A model generated the notes under the pieces. It did not search any database. It saw only the letters and a list, made by a program, of their open reading frames with translations, and was not told where the DNA came from. From Streptomyces aurantiacus (lineage in GTDB: Bacteria > Actinomycetota > Actinomycetes > Streptomycetales > Streptomycetaceae): a stretch of DNA of 46,459 bases. Position numbers and translations under genes: made by a program. The DNA lies in NCBI RefSeq assembly GCF_001418335.1, contig NZ_LIPP01000056.1, positions 1-46,459 on the forward strand. Direction: 5' to 3'. Shown here in pieces: positions 23,727 through 32,524 of the stretch (positions are counted from its first letter, which is position 1; each line of letters begins with the position of its first letter).

Positions 23727-24602
23727 ATGACAGCACCCCTGAAAGACCAGGACGTCGCCCGTTTCCACAACGACGGTTACCACTTCCCCGTGCCGGTGCT
23801 CACCGGTTCGGAAGCGGAAGAAACCCTTGGCGCGGTCGGCCGCTACCGCAAACGGACGGCAGAGGCCGGCGGTGCCCTGGCCCGCCACTGGGATCACCCG
23901 AAGATGCATCTGGTGGCCGACTGGGCGGACCGGCTGGTACGGGACGACCGCCTCGTGGACATCGCGGAGCAGCTGGTCGGGCCGGACGTCCTCGTCTGGT
24001 CCACAAGCCTGTTCACCCGGGCCGCCCGCAGCCAGGACGACCTGACGTGGCATCAGGACGCCCCGTACTACGGCTGGCAGGGATGGCAGGGATCCGTGGT
24101 CCGCGTCTGGCTCGCGCTGACCCCCACCACCCGTGAGAACGGCACCATGCGTTATGCCCCGATGACGCACCGGCAAGGGCTGCTGCCGCACCGCTTCGAG
24201 GGGACGTCCCCCGCGGAACTGCGGCGAGGCGAACGCACGGACATCGCGGTGGACGACAGCAGTGCCGTCGACGTCGTCCTCACAGCCGGCCAGTGCGCCC
24301 TGCACACCCCGGCCACCGTGCACTGCTCGGGGGCCAGCGTCAGCGAGCAGGGCCGGGTCTGCTTCGCCGTGGACTACATCGCGCCGACCGTGGCGCCGAC
24401 CGGCGGTCCCGACAGCGCTCTGCTCGTCCGGGGGCACGACACAACGGGGCACTACGAACTGGAGGAGCCGCTGCGGACCGCCTTCGGCGCGGCGGAGATC
24501 CAGCGCTTCGAACGGGCGACGGAGATCCGGTTCCGCCGACTCGGCGCCGTCATCCGGCAGGTCCGGGCCGCCGCGAAGACGGCGCCGACCGTCACCGGAT
24601 GA
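23727..24602 (+). CDS. Phytanoyl-CoA dioxygenase (PhyH)-family Fe(II)/2OG oxygenase
   Basis: 291 residues. The iron ligands fit WHQDAPYY (HxD) and the distal His/Arg region TPATVHCSGASVSEQGRVCF; the N-terminus ARFHNDGYHFPVPVL is typical of PhyH proteins. It hydroxylates an unknown substrate. Thioviridamide clusters use a PhyH protein for histidine beta-hydroxylation, but this gene is high-GC, lies beyond the SDR scar and probably belonged to an SDR-PhyH chromosomal pair. ATG 23727 is picked from domain start; there is no clear ribosome binding site. Confidence 0.8.
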   Translation: MTAPLKDQDVARFHNDGYHFPVPVLTGSEAEETLGAVGRYRKRTAEAGGALARHWDHPKMHLVADWADRLVRDDRLVDIAEQLVGPDVLVWSTSLFTRAARSQDDLTWHQDAPYYGWQGWQGSVVRVWLALTPTTRENGTMRYAPMTHRQGLLPHRFEGTSPAELRRGERTDIAVDDSSAVDVVLTAGQCALHTPATVHCSGASVSEQGRVCFAVDYIAPTVAPTGGPDSALLVRGHDTTGHYELEEPLRTAFGAAEIQRFERATEIRFRRLGAVIRQVRAAAKTAPTVTG

Positions 24603-24669
24603 ACAGCGACGACGACTGGAAGTCTGCCGGACCTACCCTCACTGGCCGCGCCCGAGACATACTGTCGCC

Positions 24670-25569
24670 GTGATCGAGGACCCCAGACGCGAACTCGCCG
24701 AATTTTTGCGGACCCGCCGAACCCGGGTGCGACCACAGGACGTCGGCCTGGAACCCGGTCCGAGGAGGCGCGTCGCCGGGCTGCGGCGTGAGGAGCTGGC
24801 CCTGCTGGCCGGGGTGAGTTCGGACTACTACCAGCGCCTGGAGCAGGGGCGCGACGTACGCCCCTCGGAACAGGTCCTGGACGGCATCGCGCGCGCCCTC
24901 AACTTCTCCACCGAGGAGTCCCGGCACCTGCACAGCCTCGCCGCCGCCGCGCGCACGCCGGCCCGCGTCCCGCGCCGGTACGAACCGGAGGAAGTTCCGG
25001 ACACCACGGAGCGGTTGCTGCGCGCGATGCCATCGCCCGCGTTGGTCGTCGGCCGTTTCCTCGACGTGCTGGCCTGGAGCCCGCTCGCCGGCGTCCTGCT
25101 CGGCGAATTCACCCGGCTCCCGGTGGCAGAGCGGAACTTGCTCTCGCTCCTGCTGCACCCGGAGGCCGGCCAAATGTGCCGGGAACGGACAGCCACCGTC
25201 ACCGAGCTGATCGCGATGCTGCGGACACAGGTCGCCGCCGATCCCGGGAACCCGCGCGCCGTAGAGTTGGTCGGCGAACTCGCCGTCCGGAGCGACCAGT
25301 TCGCGACACTGTGGGCCCGCCATGACGTGGAGGAGACGACCCGCGGCCGGATGCGCATCAAGCACCCGTTGGTCGGGAAGCTGAACCTGGACTGGGACGC
25401 CTATCCGCTGCCGGGCACTCCCGGGCCGATGTTGATCGTCTACACCGCCGAGGAAGGCGGACCCGACGACGAGCGACTCCAACTGCTCGCCGGTCGGCTC
25501 GCCGCCCCCGGCCCGGCGTCGGACTCCGCCCAACAGCGGTTGCCCGACACCCCGGTAGGGCCTGCCTGA
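24670..25569 (+). CDS. XRE-family regulator with MmyB-like ligand domain
   Basis: 299 residues. The N-terminal helix-turn-helix reads VAGLRREELALLAGVSSDYY then QRLEQGRDVRPSEQVLDGIA, the actinobacterial 'RREELA...YYxRLEQGR' type. The rest is an MmyB/PAS-like ligand-binding domain (LVVGRFLDVLAWSPLAGVLL, ending in the conserved KLNLDWDAYPLPGTPGP and LIVYTAEEG). These proteins often control an adjacent oxidoreductase gene; here the PhyH and broken SDR genes lie just upstream, 67 bp away. GTG start. Confidence 0.85.
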   Translation: MIEDPRRELAEFLRTRRTRVRPQDVGLEPGPRRRVAGLRREELALLAGVSSDYYQRLEQGRDVRPSEQVLDGIARALNFSTEESRHLHSLAAAARTPARVPRRYEPEEVPDTTERLLRAMPSPALVVGRFLDVLAWSPLAGVLLGEFTRLPVAERNLLSLLLHPEAGQMCRERTATVTELIAMLRTQVAADPGNPRAVELVGELAVRSDQFATLWARHDVEETTRGRMRIKHPLVGKLNLDWDAYPLPGTPGPMLIVYTAEEGGPDDERLQLLAGRLAAPGPASDSAQQRLPDTPVGPA

Positions 25570-25583
25570 CGATTCCGGTCGGC

Positions 25584-25650
25584 TTTCGTCTACAAGATTC
25601 ACCATGTCAAAGACGTCATCTACGGCGAGGACGCCTCCCGCTTAGCTTGA
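25584..25650 (+). pseudogene. Scrap of a transposase (ISAs1-like)
   Basis: A 20-codon piece, KIHHVKDVIYGEDASRLA then stop, resembles the WHVRDV-x2-GED-S motif near the C-terminus of ISAs1-family transposases. Too short for certainty. Confidence 0.35.
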
Positions 25651-25683
25651 CTCGGGGATCTTGGAGTTCCTTGGTGCGGCAGC

Positions 25684-26011
25684 ATGATCAACGGGCATGC
25701 TCGGGTGGTTCCGTTGACCGATGCAGTTGTCGAGGTGCCCGTTGTCCCTTCGCCCCGTTCTGGTGAGCAAGTCCCTTCTCTGACCGCGCAGATCGCGATG
25801 GCGAGCAACCCGGGTGGTACGACGGCGATATGGGCACGCGATCGACTCGATGGGCTGTGGTGCGACGAGGACTTCGCCGGCTGGTACCCGCGGGATGGGC
25901 GCCCGGGGCTCTCGCCTGCTCAACTGGCCACCGTCTGTGTGCTGCAGTTCCTGCTCGGCCTGTCGGACCGGCAGGCCGCTGAGGCGGTCCGCTGCCGTAT
26001 CGACTTCAAGT
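25684..26011 (+). pseudogene. N-terminal fragment of an IS1182-family transposase
   Basis: The frame from 25684 carries WARDRLDGLWCDEDFAGWYP, GRPGLSPAQLATVCVLQFLL, GLSDRQAAEAVRCRIDFK, the standard N-terminal DUF772-type domain of IS1182 transposases. Homology stops abruptly after IDFK (normally IDFKYAL), one base into the next codon, where sequence beginning GTGCGCC takes over. The DDE catalytic part is absent. Confidence 0.75.
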
Positions 26012-26333
26012 GTGCGCCGTTTCACTCGGCGCTGGATCGCTCCCGCAGGGAGCCGAGGCTCGGAAGGAGGTGGCCTCGGGGCCGCCCGTCTTACCCGGAC
26101 GCGAAAGCGCGAGGGGACCACAGCATGGCGGGAAAGCACGGAAGGTCGCGAAGGCATCGAAGACCTTGCTGTGCAAGGCCCGCGTGATACGGCGAAGGCC
26201 ATACTGCTTGAAGCCGAGTCTCCAGGGACGCAAGTCGTACGTCCTGCGACACGATGCCTGTAGTCGCAGCCACCGGTATCGGGCGGTCCTATTTGAGCCG
26301 CCTCAACCCTTCCGGCCGGTGGACAGCGGGCAG
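26012..26333 (+). mobile_element. Probable 5' fragment of a group II intron
   Basis: The IS1182 frame is broken exactly where a GTGCG start occurs, the consensus 5' end of group II introns. The following 322 bp are non-coding with GCGAAAGCGC and repeated purine-rich, stem-forming stretches, plausible for domain I. It is cut off by the IS5-like element at 26334. I identify it by the start, the insertion context and general look only; a covariance-model search would be decisive. Confidence 0.45.
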
Positions 26334-27345
26334 TGAGCCTTTCCCAGTAAGCGCCTGTCGCTCGCTGTGATCGCGATGCTGGCGCTGTGGTTCCGTGTGG
26401 TCCCCAAGTCCGGGCAGGGGTAAGGCCCCTGGTAGGAACGATCTTGCGAAGGAAAGTTCCGAACAAGGGGCCTCACGTGCCGATCAGTGTCACATACACC
26501 GCCGTGCTCGATGTGAAGCGGTCCACCGCCGAGCACCTGGCCCGGCTGCTCCGCGACCACCGGACCGGGGTCAAGACCCGCAGGGGGCGGCGCGCGCTGA
26601 GCTGTTTCAAGCAGTCGGTAGTGATCCTGCGCTGGTTTTTCGACGGCGCCCGTCTGTCCCAACTCGCCCGCGACAACGGTCTGTCGGCCTCCACCGCTTA
26701 CCGGTACCTCCACGAAGGACTGACCGTGCCGGCGGCCGGAGCTCCGGACCTTGCGACCGCGCTGGAGCGTGCGAAAGCAGCCGGGCTGACGCATCTGAAC
26801 CTTGACGGCACCGTCATCCGAACCGACCGCGTCGCCGCCCCCGGCCCAGGCGGCGCAGACCTGTGGTGGTCCGGAAAACACAAGCACCACGGAGAAAACG
26901 TACAGGTCATCTCCACCCCGGACGGCTGGCCGATCTGGGTCTCGCCAGTACGGCCCGGCAGGGAGCACGACACGACCTGCGCCCGCCACCACGGCCTGAC
27001 CGACGCCCTGGACCGCACCGCCGCCGAACTGGGCATGCCGACCCTCGTCGACCTCGGCTACGAGAACGCCGGCCCGGGCTTCCGCCACCCCGTCAAGAAG
27101 CCCGCAGGAGGGGAGCTGACCGAGGCCCAGCAAACCTACAACAAGGTCGTCCGAGGCATCCACAGCGTGTGCGAGCGCGCCAATTCCCTGCTCAAGATGA
27201 CCTCCAAGGCCCTGCGCAGGGTCAGCCTCGACCCCAGCCGCATCACGAAGACCGCCGCCGCAGCCCTCGTCCTGCTCCAGCTCAAGTACGGCCGCATCAT
27301 CTGAACGATCACGCACCGTCGTGATCCATTACCGGGAAAGACTCA
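26334..27345 (+). mobile_element. Complete 1012-bp IS5-like insertion sequence
   Basis: Terminal inverted repeats TGAGCCTTTCCCAGTAA (left) and TTACCGGGAAAGACTCA (right) bracket one transposase gene. The bounds are fixed by comparison with the deleted copy at 28975-29426, which shares both ends. No target duplication is evident. The right tip supplies the stop codon of the leftward gene at 27343. Confidence 0.8.
26477..27304 (+). CDS. IS5-like (DDE_Tnp_4 type) transposase
   Basis: 275 residues. N-terminal helix-turn-helix: RWFFDGARLSQLARDNGLSA, TAYRYLHEGL. DDE core: LTHLNLDGTVIRTDRV, LWWSGKHKHHGENVQVI with SPVRPGREHD, TLVDLGYENAG and the final ERANSLLKMTSKALRRVSLD containing the catalytic Glu. 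The frame is open and all motifs are present, so it may be active. The GTG at 26477 begins MPISVTYTAVLDVKRS, also conserved in the short copy. It could supply transposase in trans to the 452-bp derivative. Confidence 0.82.
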   Translation: MPISVTYTAVLDVKRSTAEHLARLLRDHRTGVKTRRGRRALSCFKQSVVILRWFFDGARLSQLARDNGLSASTAYRYLHEGLTVPAAGAPDLATALERAKAAGLTHLNLDGTVIRTDRVAAPGPGGADLWWSGKHKHHGENVQVISTPDGWPIWVSPVRPGREHDTTCARHHGLTDALDRTAAELGMPTLVDLGYENAGPGFRHPVKKPAGGELTEAQQTYNKVVRGIHSVCERANSLLKMTSKALRRVSLDPSRITKTAAAALVLLQLKYGRII

Positions 27346-28665
27346 GTGCTGCTCCTGGTAAAGGAGCTCTTCGCGTACGTTGCCGGCGTGGTCCCGGGAC
27401 ACCAGGACGGCCGTGGCGGGGCCGCGCTCGGTGAGGTCGGTGAGGTCGGGCCCAGCAATGAGAAATGTCCCGCCGGCGATTTGGGCCGGCAGGTCGGGCA
27501 TGTTGTCACGGCGCAGGACCACGGAGGCGATGTCGGCGTCGTCGACCAGACCCACAACGGCGATGGTGCCGCTGGCCCCGTCAACGAAGTCGTAGTACAT
27601 CCGTGTGAACGCGATGCTCTTGCCGACCACGGCGAAGTCCTGGACCGGGCCCTGCTGAGGGGTGAAGTCGAACACGAAGGGATCCTCGACGCTCTCCCGC
27701 CCACCGGTTCGGTGCCACACAAGTAGCTTGCCGTAGCGGCCGAGCCGCACCTGCTCGGTCGGTGTGAGGTCCGCGTGGACGCCGGGCCGCCACTGCTCAG
27801 GGTCGACGACCGGAGGTGCGTCGGCCGCGGCGAGGGCCGCCACCAGACGGGCGGTGGCCTCCGTGGCCGGTGCGGGCCGGTCCACGACGGCGGCCGAGCG
27901 CGGTGGCAGGGCCGCCGCGGGCACGACCTCGCCTCTGGGGCTGTGGTTGATCCGCAGGACGAGACCTGCTGGGCCGACGAGGAACGCGTTGGGTGCGACG
28001 AACACGCCGTCGGCGACCAGCGTCCAACCGAGCGGGCGCCGGTCCGCGGCCAGCTCCACGGCCAGGCCGGTTACATCGGGCGCAACGACACCCGCGATCG
28101 TGCCGAATTCGCTGTGGAAGGTCACCGAGGCTCCCTCGCCCGCCGACGGCGCCTCGCCGGCGGGCGAGGACAACGTGACCCGCTTCGGGGTGAGTTCGGC
28201 GAACACCGCCCCGGCCGGTGAGTCGAACGCGATCACTTTGACACCGTTGTACCGCACGGTGAGCAGCGGCAGCCACTGCGCCGGATCGGGATGCGCACCC
28301 GTCGAGGCCGCGGCGCAACGGCGCACGTCCGACGCATCGGCCCACCCGGTCCGCAGGCGGTAGAAGTCCTCCACCGTACGAGTGCCGGTACGGCGCCGGT
28401 CGCCAGGTGTCCCGGGGAGCGCGGTGAGATGCTCGCGCAGGCGTGGCCAACTCAGGAACCCGTAGAGGCGGGCGATCACCAACTGGGCAGTGTCGAGGGT
28501 GAATCCGGCCGGATCTTCCAGACTCTCAAGCGCGTGTCGGGCGACCAGCGCCAAAGCGGTGGGGGACTGGGATCGCACGGCCCGCTGCAAGTCCTTCGCC
28601 CGCTTCTTGAGCTGCTGCGGACTGGGACGCTCGGGCAGGGACAGGGGCCGCGGTGTCGTCGGCAC
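27343..28665 (-). CDS. Hypothetical protein with ankyrin-protein-like N-terminus
   Basis: 440 residues. The first 85 residues (LSLPERPSPQQLKKRAKDLQ, TLDTAQLVIARLYGFLSWPR) match the N-terminal segment found in actinobacterial ankyrin-repeat proteins, but no ankyrin repeats follow. The rest is Val/Ala/Gly-rich, with stretches such as VKVIAFDSPAGAVFAELTP and DPFVFDFTPQQGPVQDFAVV, possibly beta-rich. The GTG start has GAAGGAGG just upstream. The stop TGA lies in the terminal repeat of the IS at 26334-27345, so the C-terminus may have been trimmed by the insertion. Confidence 0.7.
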   Translation of the reverse strand: MPTTPRPLSLPERPSPQQLKKRAKDLQRAVRSQSPTALALVARHALESLEDPAGFTLDTAQLVIARLYGFLSWPRLREHLTALPGTPGDRRRTGTRTVEDFYRLRTGWADASDVRRCAAASTGAHPDPAQWLPLLTVRYNGVKVIAFDSPAGAVFAELTPKRVTLSSPAGEAPSAGEGASVTFHSEFGTIAGVVAPDVTGLAVELAADRRPLGWTLVADGVFVAPNAFLVGPAGLVLRINHSPRGEVVPAAALPPRSAAVVDRPAPATEATARLVAALAAADAPPVVDPEQWRPGVHADLTPTEQVRLGRYGKLLVWHRTGGRESVEDPFVFDFTPQQGPVQDFAVVGKSIAFTRMYYDFVDGASGTIAVVGLVDDADIASVVLRRDNMPDLPAQIAGGTFLIAGPDLTDLTERGPATAVLVSRDHAGNVREELLYQEQH

Positions 28666-28974
28666 AGAGCCTCCTTCGGTGAACCGGTGGTCCGCCGCGC
28701 CGGCCGAAGGACGTAGGCCAAGATGACACGCTCGTGTAAGCCAGGTGGGCTCTGCCCTTCCCGCGGACCCGGAGGCGCCCCGCGCGCCTGGCGGATCACT
28801 CTACTGGGTTCCGTCCGGGCCTGCCAGCAACCGCAGAAGCCGTACAGAGAGAGGAAAAACACTTCCGGGTTCATGCGGCCGGGGCCATTCGTGCGGTGAC
28901 CGCGAACGTTCGCGGGCTTCCTTGTCGGCTACGGCAACACGGTGCAAGAAGCTGCCGAGAAGCTTCAGGGTCAG
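28666..28974. other. Intergenic stretch with a possible gene-end scrap
   Basis: 309 bp holding the promoter region of the leftward 440-aa gene. Near 28915-28974 a short plus-strand frame reads GFLVGYGNTVQEAAEKLQGQ and stops at the TGA of the IS tip, faintly like the tail of an Asp23/Gls24-type protein. Nothing else is recognisable. Confidence 0.3.
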
Positions 28975-29426
28975 TGAGTCTTTCCCGGTAATGGATCACG
29001 ACGGTGCGTGATCGTTCAGATGATGCGGCCGTACTCGAGCTGGAGCAGGACGAGGGCTGCGGCGGCGGTCTTCGTGATGCGGCTGGGGTCGAGGCTGACC
29101 CTGCGCAGGGCCTTGGAGGTCATCTTGAGCCAGGATCACTACCGACTGCTTGAAACAGCTCAGCGCGCGCCGCCCCCTGCGGGTCTTGACCCCGGTCCGG
29201 TGGTCGCGGAGCAGCCGGGCCAGGTGCTCGGCGGTGGACCGCTTCACATCGAGCACGGTGGTGTATGTGACACTGATCGGCACGTGAGGCCCCTTGTTCG
29301 GAACTTTCCTTCGCAAGATCGTTCCTACCAGGGGCCCTACGCCTGCCCGGACTTGGGGACCACACGGAACCACAGCGCCAGCATCGCGATCACAGCGAGC
29401 GACAGGCGCTTACTGGGAAAGGCTCA
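28975..29426 (-). mobile_element. 452-bp internal-deletion derivative of the 1012-bp IS
   Basis: An inverted copy of the element at 26334-27345 with both terminal repeats intact but lacking exactly the segment equivalent to 26630-27189 (560 bp); 1012 minus 560 equals 452. The remaining transposase frame runs from the N-terminus to CFKQSVVIL and then jumps, out of frame, to the last part of the gene. It is non-autonomous but could be mobilised by the nearby full copy. Confidence 0.85.
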
Positions 29427-29541
29427 GTAAGCCCGCCCAAGTGGACGGACAGACCGCCTACGTCACGCTCGATACGTCCAGCGCAAGGGGAATACGGGAT
29501 CGCCTACGGGGCGCGAGCCCTATGGCGACGGAGTGCCCGTA

Positions 29542-30437
29542 GAGCTCGTAACAGGATCTTGTTGAAGTGCCCTGGTTGGGCGTGACCGATGTGACGATTC
29601 GGCCGTTCGGGATGGTGTGAGTACTCGGCCGTGGATCGTGGACGACGACTTGTGGGCGCCGATCGAACCGCTGTTGCCACCCTGGCCAGAGAAGTCGCCA
29701 GGCCCGCAGCCGGTGGCGGATCGGCTCTGTCTACAGGGCATTCTGTACGTGCTCCACAACGACATAGCCTGGCAACTCCTGCCGCTGGAGCTGGGAGTCG
29801 GCTCGGGACACACCTGGCGGCGTCTGGACCGCTGGCAGCAGGCCGACGTCTTCGACCAGTTGCACCGCGTTCTACTCGCCGAGCTGAGCGCGGTCGGCGA
29901 ACTCGACTGGTCGCGAGTGTGCGTGGACGGCTCCCACATCCGCGCGAAAAAGGGGGAGCCGACACCGGTCCGTCGCCGGTCGACCGGCGGAAGACGGGCA
30001 GCAAGCACCACTTGATCTGGGACGGACGCGGCACCCCGCTCAAGGTCATCACCACCGCGGCCAACGTCAACGACGTCACCCAGACCCTCGCCCTCATCGA
30101 CGGCATCCCGCCCGTGACCGGACGTCCCGGCCGCCCGCGCCGCCGCCCCGCGTCACTTCTCGGCGACAAGGGCTACGACTCCAACCCAAACCGGCGTGAG
30201 CTGCGCAGACGCAGGATCCTGCCGGTCATCTCCCGCAAAGGCACCCCGCACATCAAGGGCTTGGGCAAACTCCGTTACGTCGTTGAGCAGACCTTCGCCC
30301 TGCTCCACCAGTTCAAGCGCCTCGCCGTCCGATGGGAACGCCGAACCGAATTCCACGACGCCTTCGTCTCGTTGGCCTGCAGCCTAATTTGCTGGGGACG
30401 TCTCAAGAAGACCCGCTCATGATCCTGTTACGAGCTC
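29542..30437 (+). mobile_element. 896-bp IS5-family (IS427-type) element
   Basis: Perfect 17-bp terminal inverted repeats GAGCTCGTAACAGGATC (29542-29558) and GATCCTGTTACGAGCTC (30421-30437) enclose two overlapping transposase frames. TA occurs just outside both ends (directly at the left, one base away at the right), as expected for IS427-type insertion, but the repeat boundary is ambiguous by a base or two. Confidence 0.82.
29617..30422 (+). CDS. IS5-family transposase in two frames, likely -1 frameshift
   Basis: Frame one (29617-30015) encodes RPWIVDDDLWAPIEPLLPPW and DWSRVCVDGSHIRAKKGEPT with the first catalytic Asp. The second, in the -1 frame and ending at 30422, continues KTGSKHHLIWDGRGTPLKVI, LLGDKGYDSNPNRRELRRRR and EQTFALLHQFKRLAVRWERR with the second Asp and the Glu. 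They overlap at AAAAAGGGGG (29947-29956), a typical slippery run for programmed -1 frameshifting in IS427-type elements. All catalytic motifs are intact, so this is probably a functional frameshifted gene, not a pseudogene. Confidence 0.75.
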
Positions 30438-30633
30438 ATAGAGCCAGTTCGTGGTGAGTGACTGGGGAGGTCATAGGAAGGAGCGGCTATGACGGGGCGG
30501 GAGAGGCTGCGCGGTCGCTGTTGCGCCCCATCTGCTCATCTTTCGTCCCAAGAGGCACCGGTTCACTCCGAATGCTTCAGTTTCTGCCTCGCGCGCCCTG
30601 TCAGGCCATTCGAGCCTGCCGCCTCCTGGCAGT
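30438..30633. other. Intergenic stretch between IS elements
   Basis: No gene is supported. A frame from 30489 has GGAAGGAG well placed before its ATG but gives a low-information Arg/Ser/Pro-rich translation running into IS debris, so I do not call it. Confidence 0.4.
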
Positions 30634-30843
30634 ATGAGCGAACGCCGACGGTATCCCAGCGACCTTGCCGATGCCCGATGGGCCCTGGTGGAGCCCCTGT
30701 TGACGAGCTGGCGCGACGGCAAGGCCCGTCACGGACTCAACATCGGCACACCGCCCCAGCACGATCTGCGCGACTTGCTCGACGCCATCCTCTACGTAGC
30801 CCGGACCGGCATCCCCTGGCGCTATCTCCCGCACGATTACCTA
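30634..30843 (+). pseudogene. N-terminal fragment of an IS5-family transposase
   Basis: About 70 codons: MSERRRYPSDLADARWALVE, LRDLLDAILYVARTGIPWRY, LPHDY, the DUF4096-type N-terminal domain of IS5-family transposases. Homology ends at about 30843. Confidence 0.7.
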
Positions 30844-30984
30844 TTGGTTACGTGGAATCACGCGCCGCGGGATGCAGCTCGTATCCTGCGGCGTCCCCAC
30901 GTACTGAGAAGATCCGTTGGGCAGCGCGGTGGTGTTGGAGGGGAAGTGGCCGGTCCTGGGTCGGCACGAGAGGGCACCCGCTTG

Positions 30985-31379
30985 GCCGGATCATGGCCGG
31001 TCGTGGAGGCGGGGACCCCGGCGGCGGCATGGACACTCTGGGTGTCCAGGACCACCAGGATCGGGTCCTCTGATCGGCGGGCGCGTTCGCGGACCTGGCA
31101 GCGCAGGAGTTCATGGATGACCTGGTCGGTGCCGTCGTCCCGCCAGGCGGCGAAGTAGTAGTAGGTCGCGCTCTTCTGCGGCAGGTCGTGCGGGAGACAG
31201 GCCCACTGGCAGCCGGTCCGGCCCTGGTAGAGGATCGCGTTCACGATCTCCCGCATCGCATAGGCGCCCTAATGACCGCTGACCGAGCGGTGCCGGTCCT
31301 TCCACGCGGTGATCACCGGCTCGATCAACGACCACTGCTCGTCCGATAAGTCACTCGGATACGGCTTGCGTTCACTCAC
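30985..31379 (-). pseudogene. IS5-family transposase fragment with nonsense mutation
   Basis: From GTG 31379 on the minus strand: SERKPYPSDLSDEQWSLIEP, AWKDRHRSVSGH, an in-frame TAG, then GAYAMREIVNAILYQGRTGC, QKSATYYYFAAWRDDGTDQV and LVVLDTQSVHAAAG, which carries the first catalytic Asp. Homology ends near 30985. It faces the similar plus-strand fragment at 30634. Confidence 0.72.
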
Positions 31380-31592
31380 CCGGTCACATCACCAGATCAA
31401 CAACCGCGGACCGGCAGATTCCGCCCCGCCGCCACGCCATCAGGCGACACCAGATCAACTCAAAGAATCACGAACCGCCCACTCAGACGCATGCGGTCAC
31501 GGTAGGCGGAAGCGGGTTGAGGGGGAGGGTACTGGCCGTGAATTCCGGACAGCGGGAGCGGTGTAGGGCGGAGGGGGCGAAGGGGGGCGGAC

Positions 31593-31619
31593 CACGGGCA
31601 CGCGGTGCGCGTGCCCGTG
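31593..31619. terminator. Hairpin downstream of the RTX gene
   Basis: CACGGGCACGCG and CGCGTGCCCGTG form a perfect 12-bp stem around GTG, 45 bp past the RTX stop on the minus strand. It is followed by an alternating purine-pyrimidine tract to about 31655 (GTGTACGCGTACGTGTACGT) that could adopt a Z-like form. Confidence 0.65.
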
Positions 31620-31663
31620 TACATGCCTGTGTACGCGTACGTGTACGTATGGGTGTGCGTCGG

Positions 31664-32524
31664 TCAGTTCTGGTGAACCTTGTTGGAGCCCGCGCCGCCG
31701 GAGAGGGTGTCCTTGCCCTTACCGCCGTACAGGGTGTCGTTGCCGGTGTTGCCGTAGATGGTGTCGTTGCCGGCCAGGCCGTAGAGCTTGTCGTTGCCCT
31801 TGCCGCCGTAGAGGTAGTCGTTTCCGGACGCCCCGCGCACGATGTCGTCGCCGTCGTCGCCGTACGCGCTGGTGTAGCCGCCCTCGCCGTCGCTGACCGC
31901 GGTGAGGGTGTCGTTGCCCGCGCCGCCGTTGCAGCTGTAGTCGCAGCTGGCGAGGATGGTGTCGTTGCCGGCGCCACCGAAGGCGCCGCGGATCCAGGAG
32001 CCGTCGATGCCCTCGATGCGGTCGTTGCCGGCGTCGCCGTTCAGCTGGTTGGCGTGCCGGCCCTTCAGGACGTCGTTGCCGGCGCCACCGCGGATCGTGC
32101 CCTGCGCACTGCCGGCGCCGACCGTCGCGGAGTCGGCCCCGTCACCGAGGTCGACGTCGTACTGGTTCGAGTCGTCGGAGCCGAGGGGGGCGGGTTCCAC
32201 GCACTGGACGACGGTGTGGTCGGTCGCCGACGGGTACGTGCACACGTCGGAGCCGATGGTGATGTCGACCCGGTCGCGGAAGGTGATGAGGTAGTCGTCC
32301 CCGAACTCGTCGGGGTTCACGTCGATGGACTCGCTGGAGACCTTGAGGTCGTTCGTCTGTCCGGCGGCGGCTTTGTACCAGATGGAACCGTCCTCGCGGA
32401 CGACGGTCGCCGTGCCTGCCGCGGCTGCGGACGCCGTGTCCGCCTGGGCGGTGGGCGCCAGGAGGACGGCCCCGCCCAGGGCCAGACCGAGGGTGGTGGT
32501 GGCGAGGAGACGCAAAGAGCGCAT
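31664..32524 (-). CDS. Secreted RTX-type calcium-binding repeat protein
   Basis: 286 residues. Sec signal ([20 protein letters not shown], cleavage near AQA-DT). The N-terminal 120 residues are unassigned; the C-terminal half is built of glycine-rich nonapeptides ([40 protein letters not shown]), which fold into a calcium-filled beta-roll. There is no type I secretion partner nearby, consistent with Sec export in actinobacteria. The function is probably structural or adhesive. ATG 32524 is preferred over upstream in-frame starts because the signal peptide begins there and GAAGGG lies upstream. Confidence 0.85.
   Translation of the reverse strand: MRSLRLLATTTLGLALGGAVLLAPTAQADTASAAAAGTATVVREDGSIWYKAAAGQTNDLKVSSESIDVNPDEFGDDYLITFRDRVDITIGSDVCTYPSATDHTVVQCVEPAPLGSDDSNQYDVDLGDGADSATVGAGSAQGTIRGGAGNDVLKGRHANQLNGDAGNDRIEGIDGSWIRGAFGGAGNDTILASCDYSCNGGAGNDTLTAVSDGEGGYTSAYGDDGDDIVRGASGNDYLYGGKGNDKLYGLAGNDTIYGNTGNDTLYGGKGKDTLSGGAGSNKVHQN

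Noticed and set aside
23727..24602. PhyH oxygenase as an original member of the RiPP cluster
   Set aside because: It lies beyond the truncated SDR boundary, is high-GC like the chromosome, and is paired with SDR and XRE genes. Recruitment is possible but not supported by sequence.
30489..31073. 194-codon frame with good Shine-Dalgarno between IS elements
   Set aside because: The translation is compositionally odd and crosses into out-of-frame transposase debris.
31605..31655. Alternating purine-pyrimidine tract as a specific functional element
   Set aside because: Z-DNA potential alone is not evidence of function; it is noted only beside the terminator.
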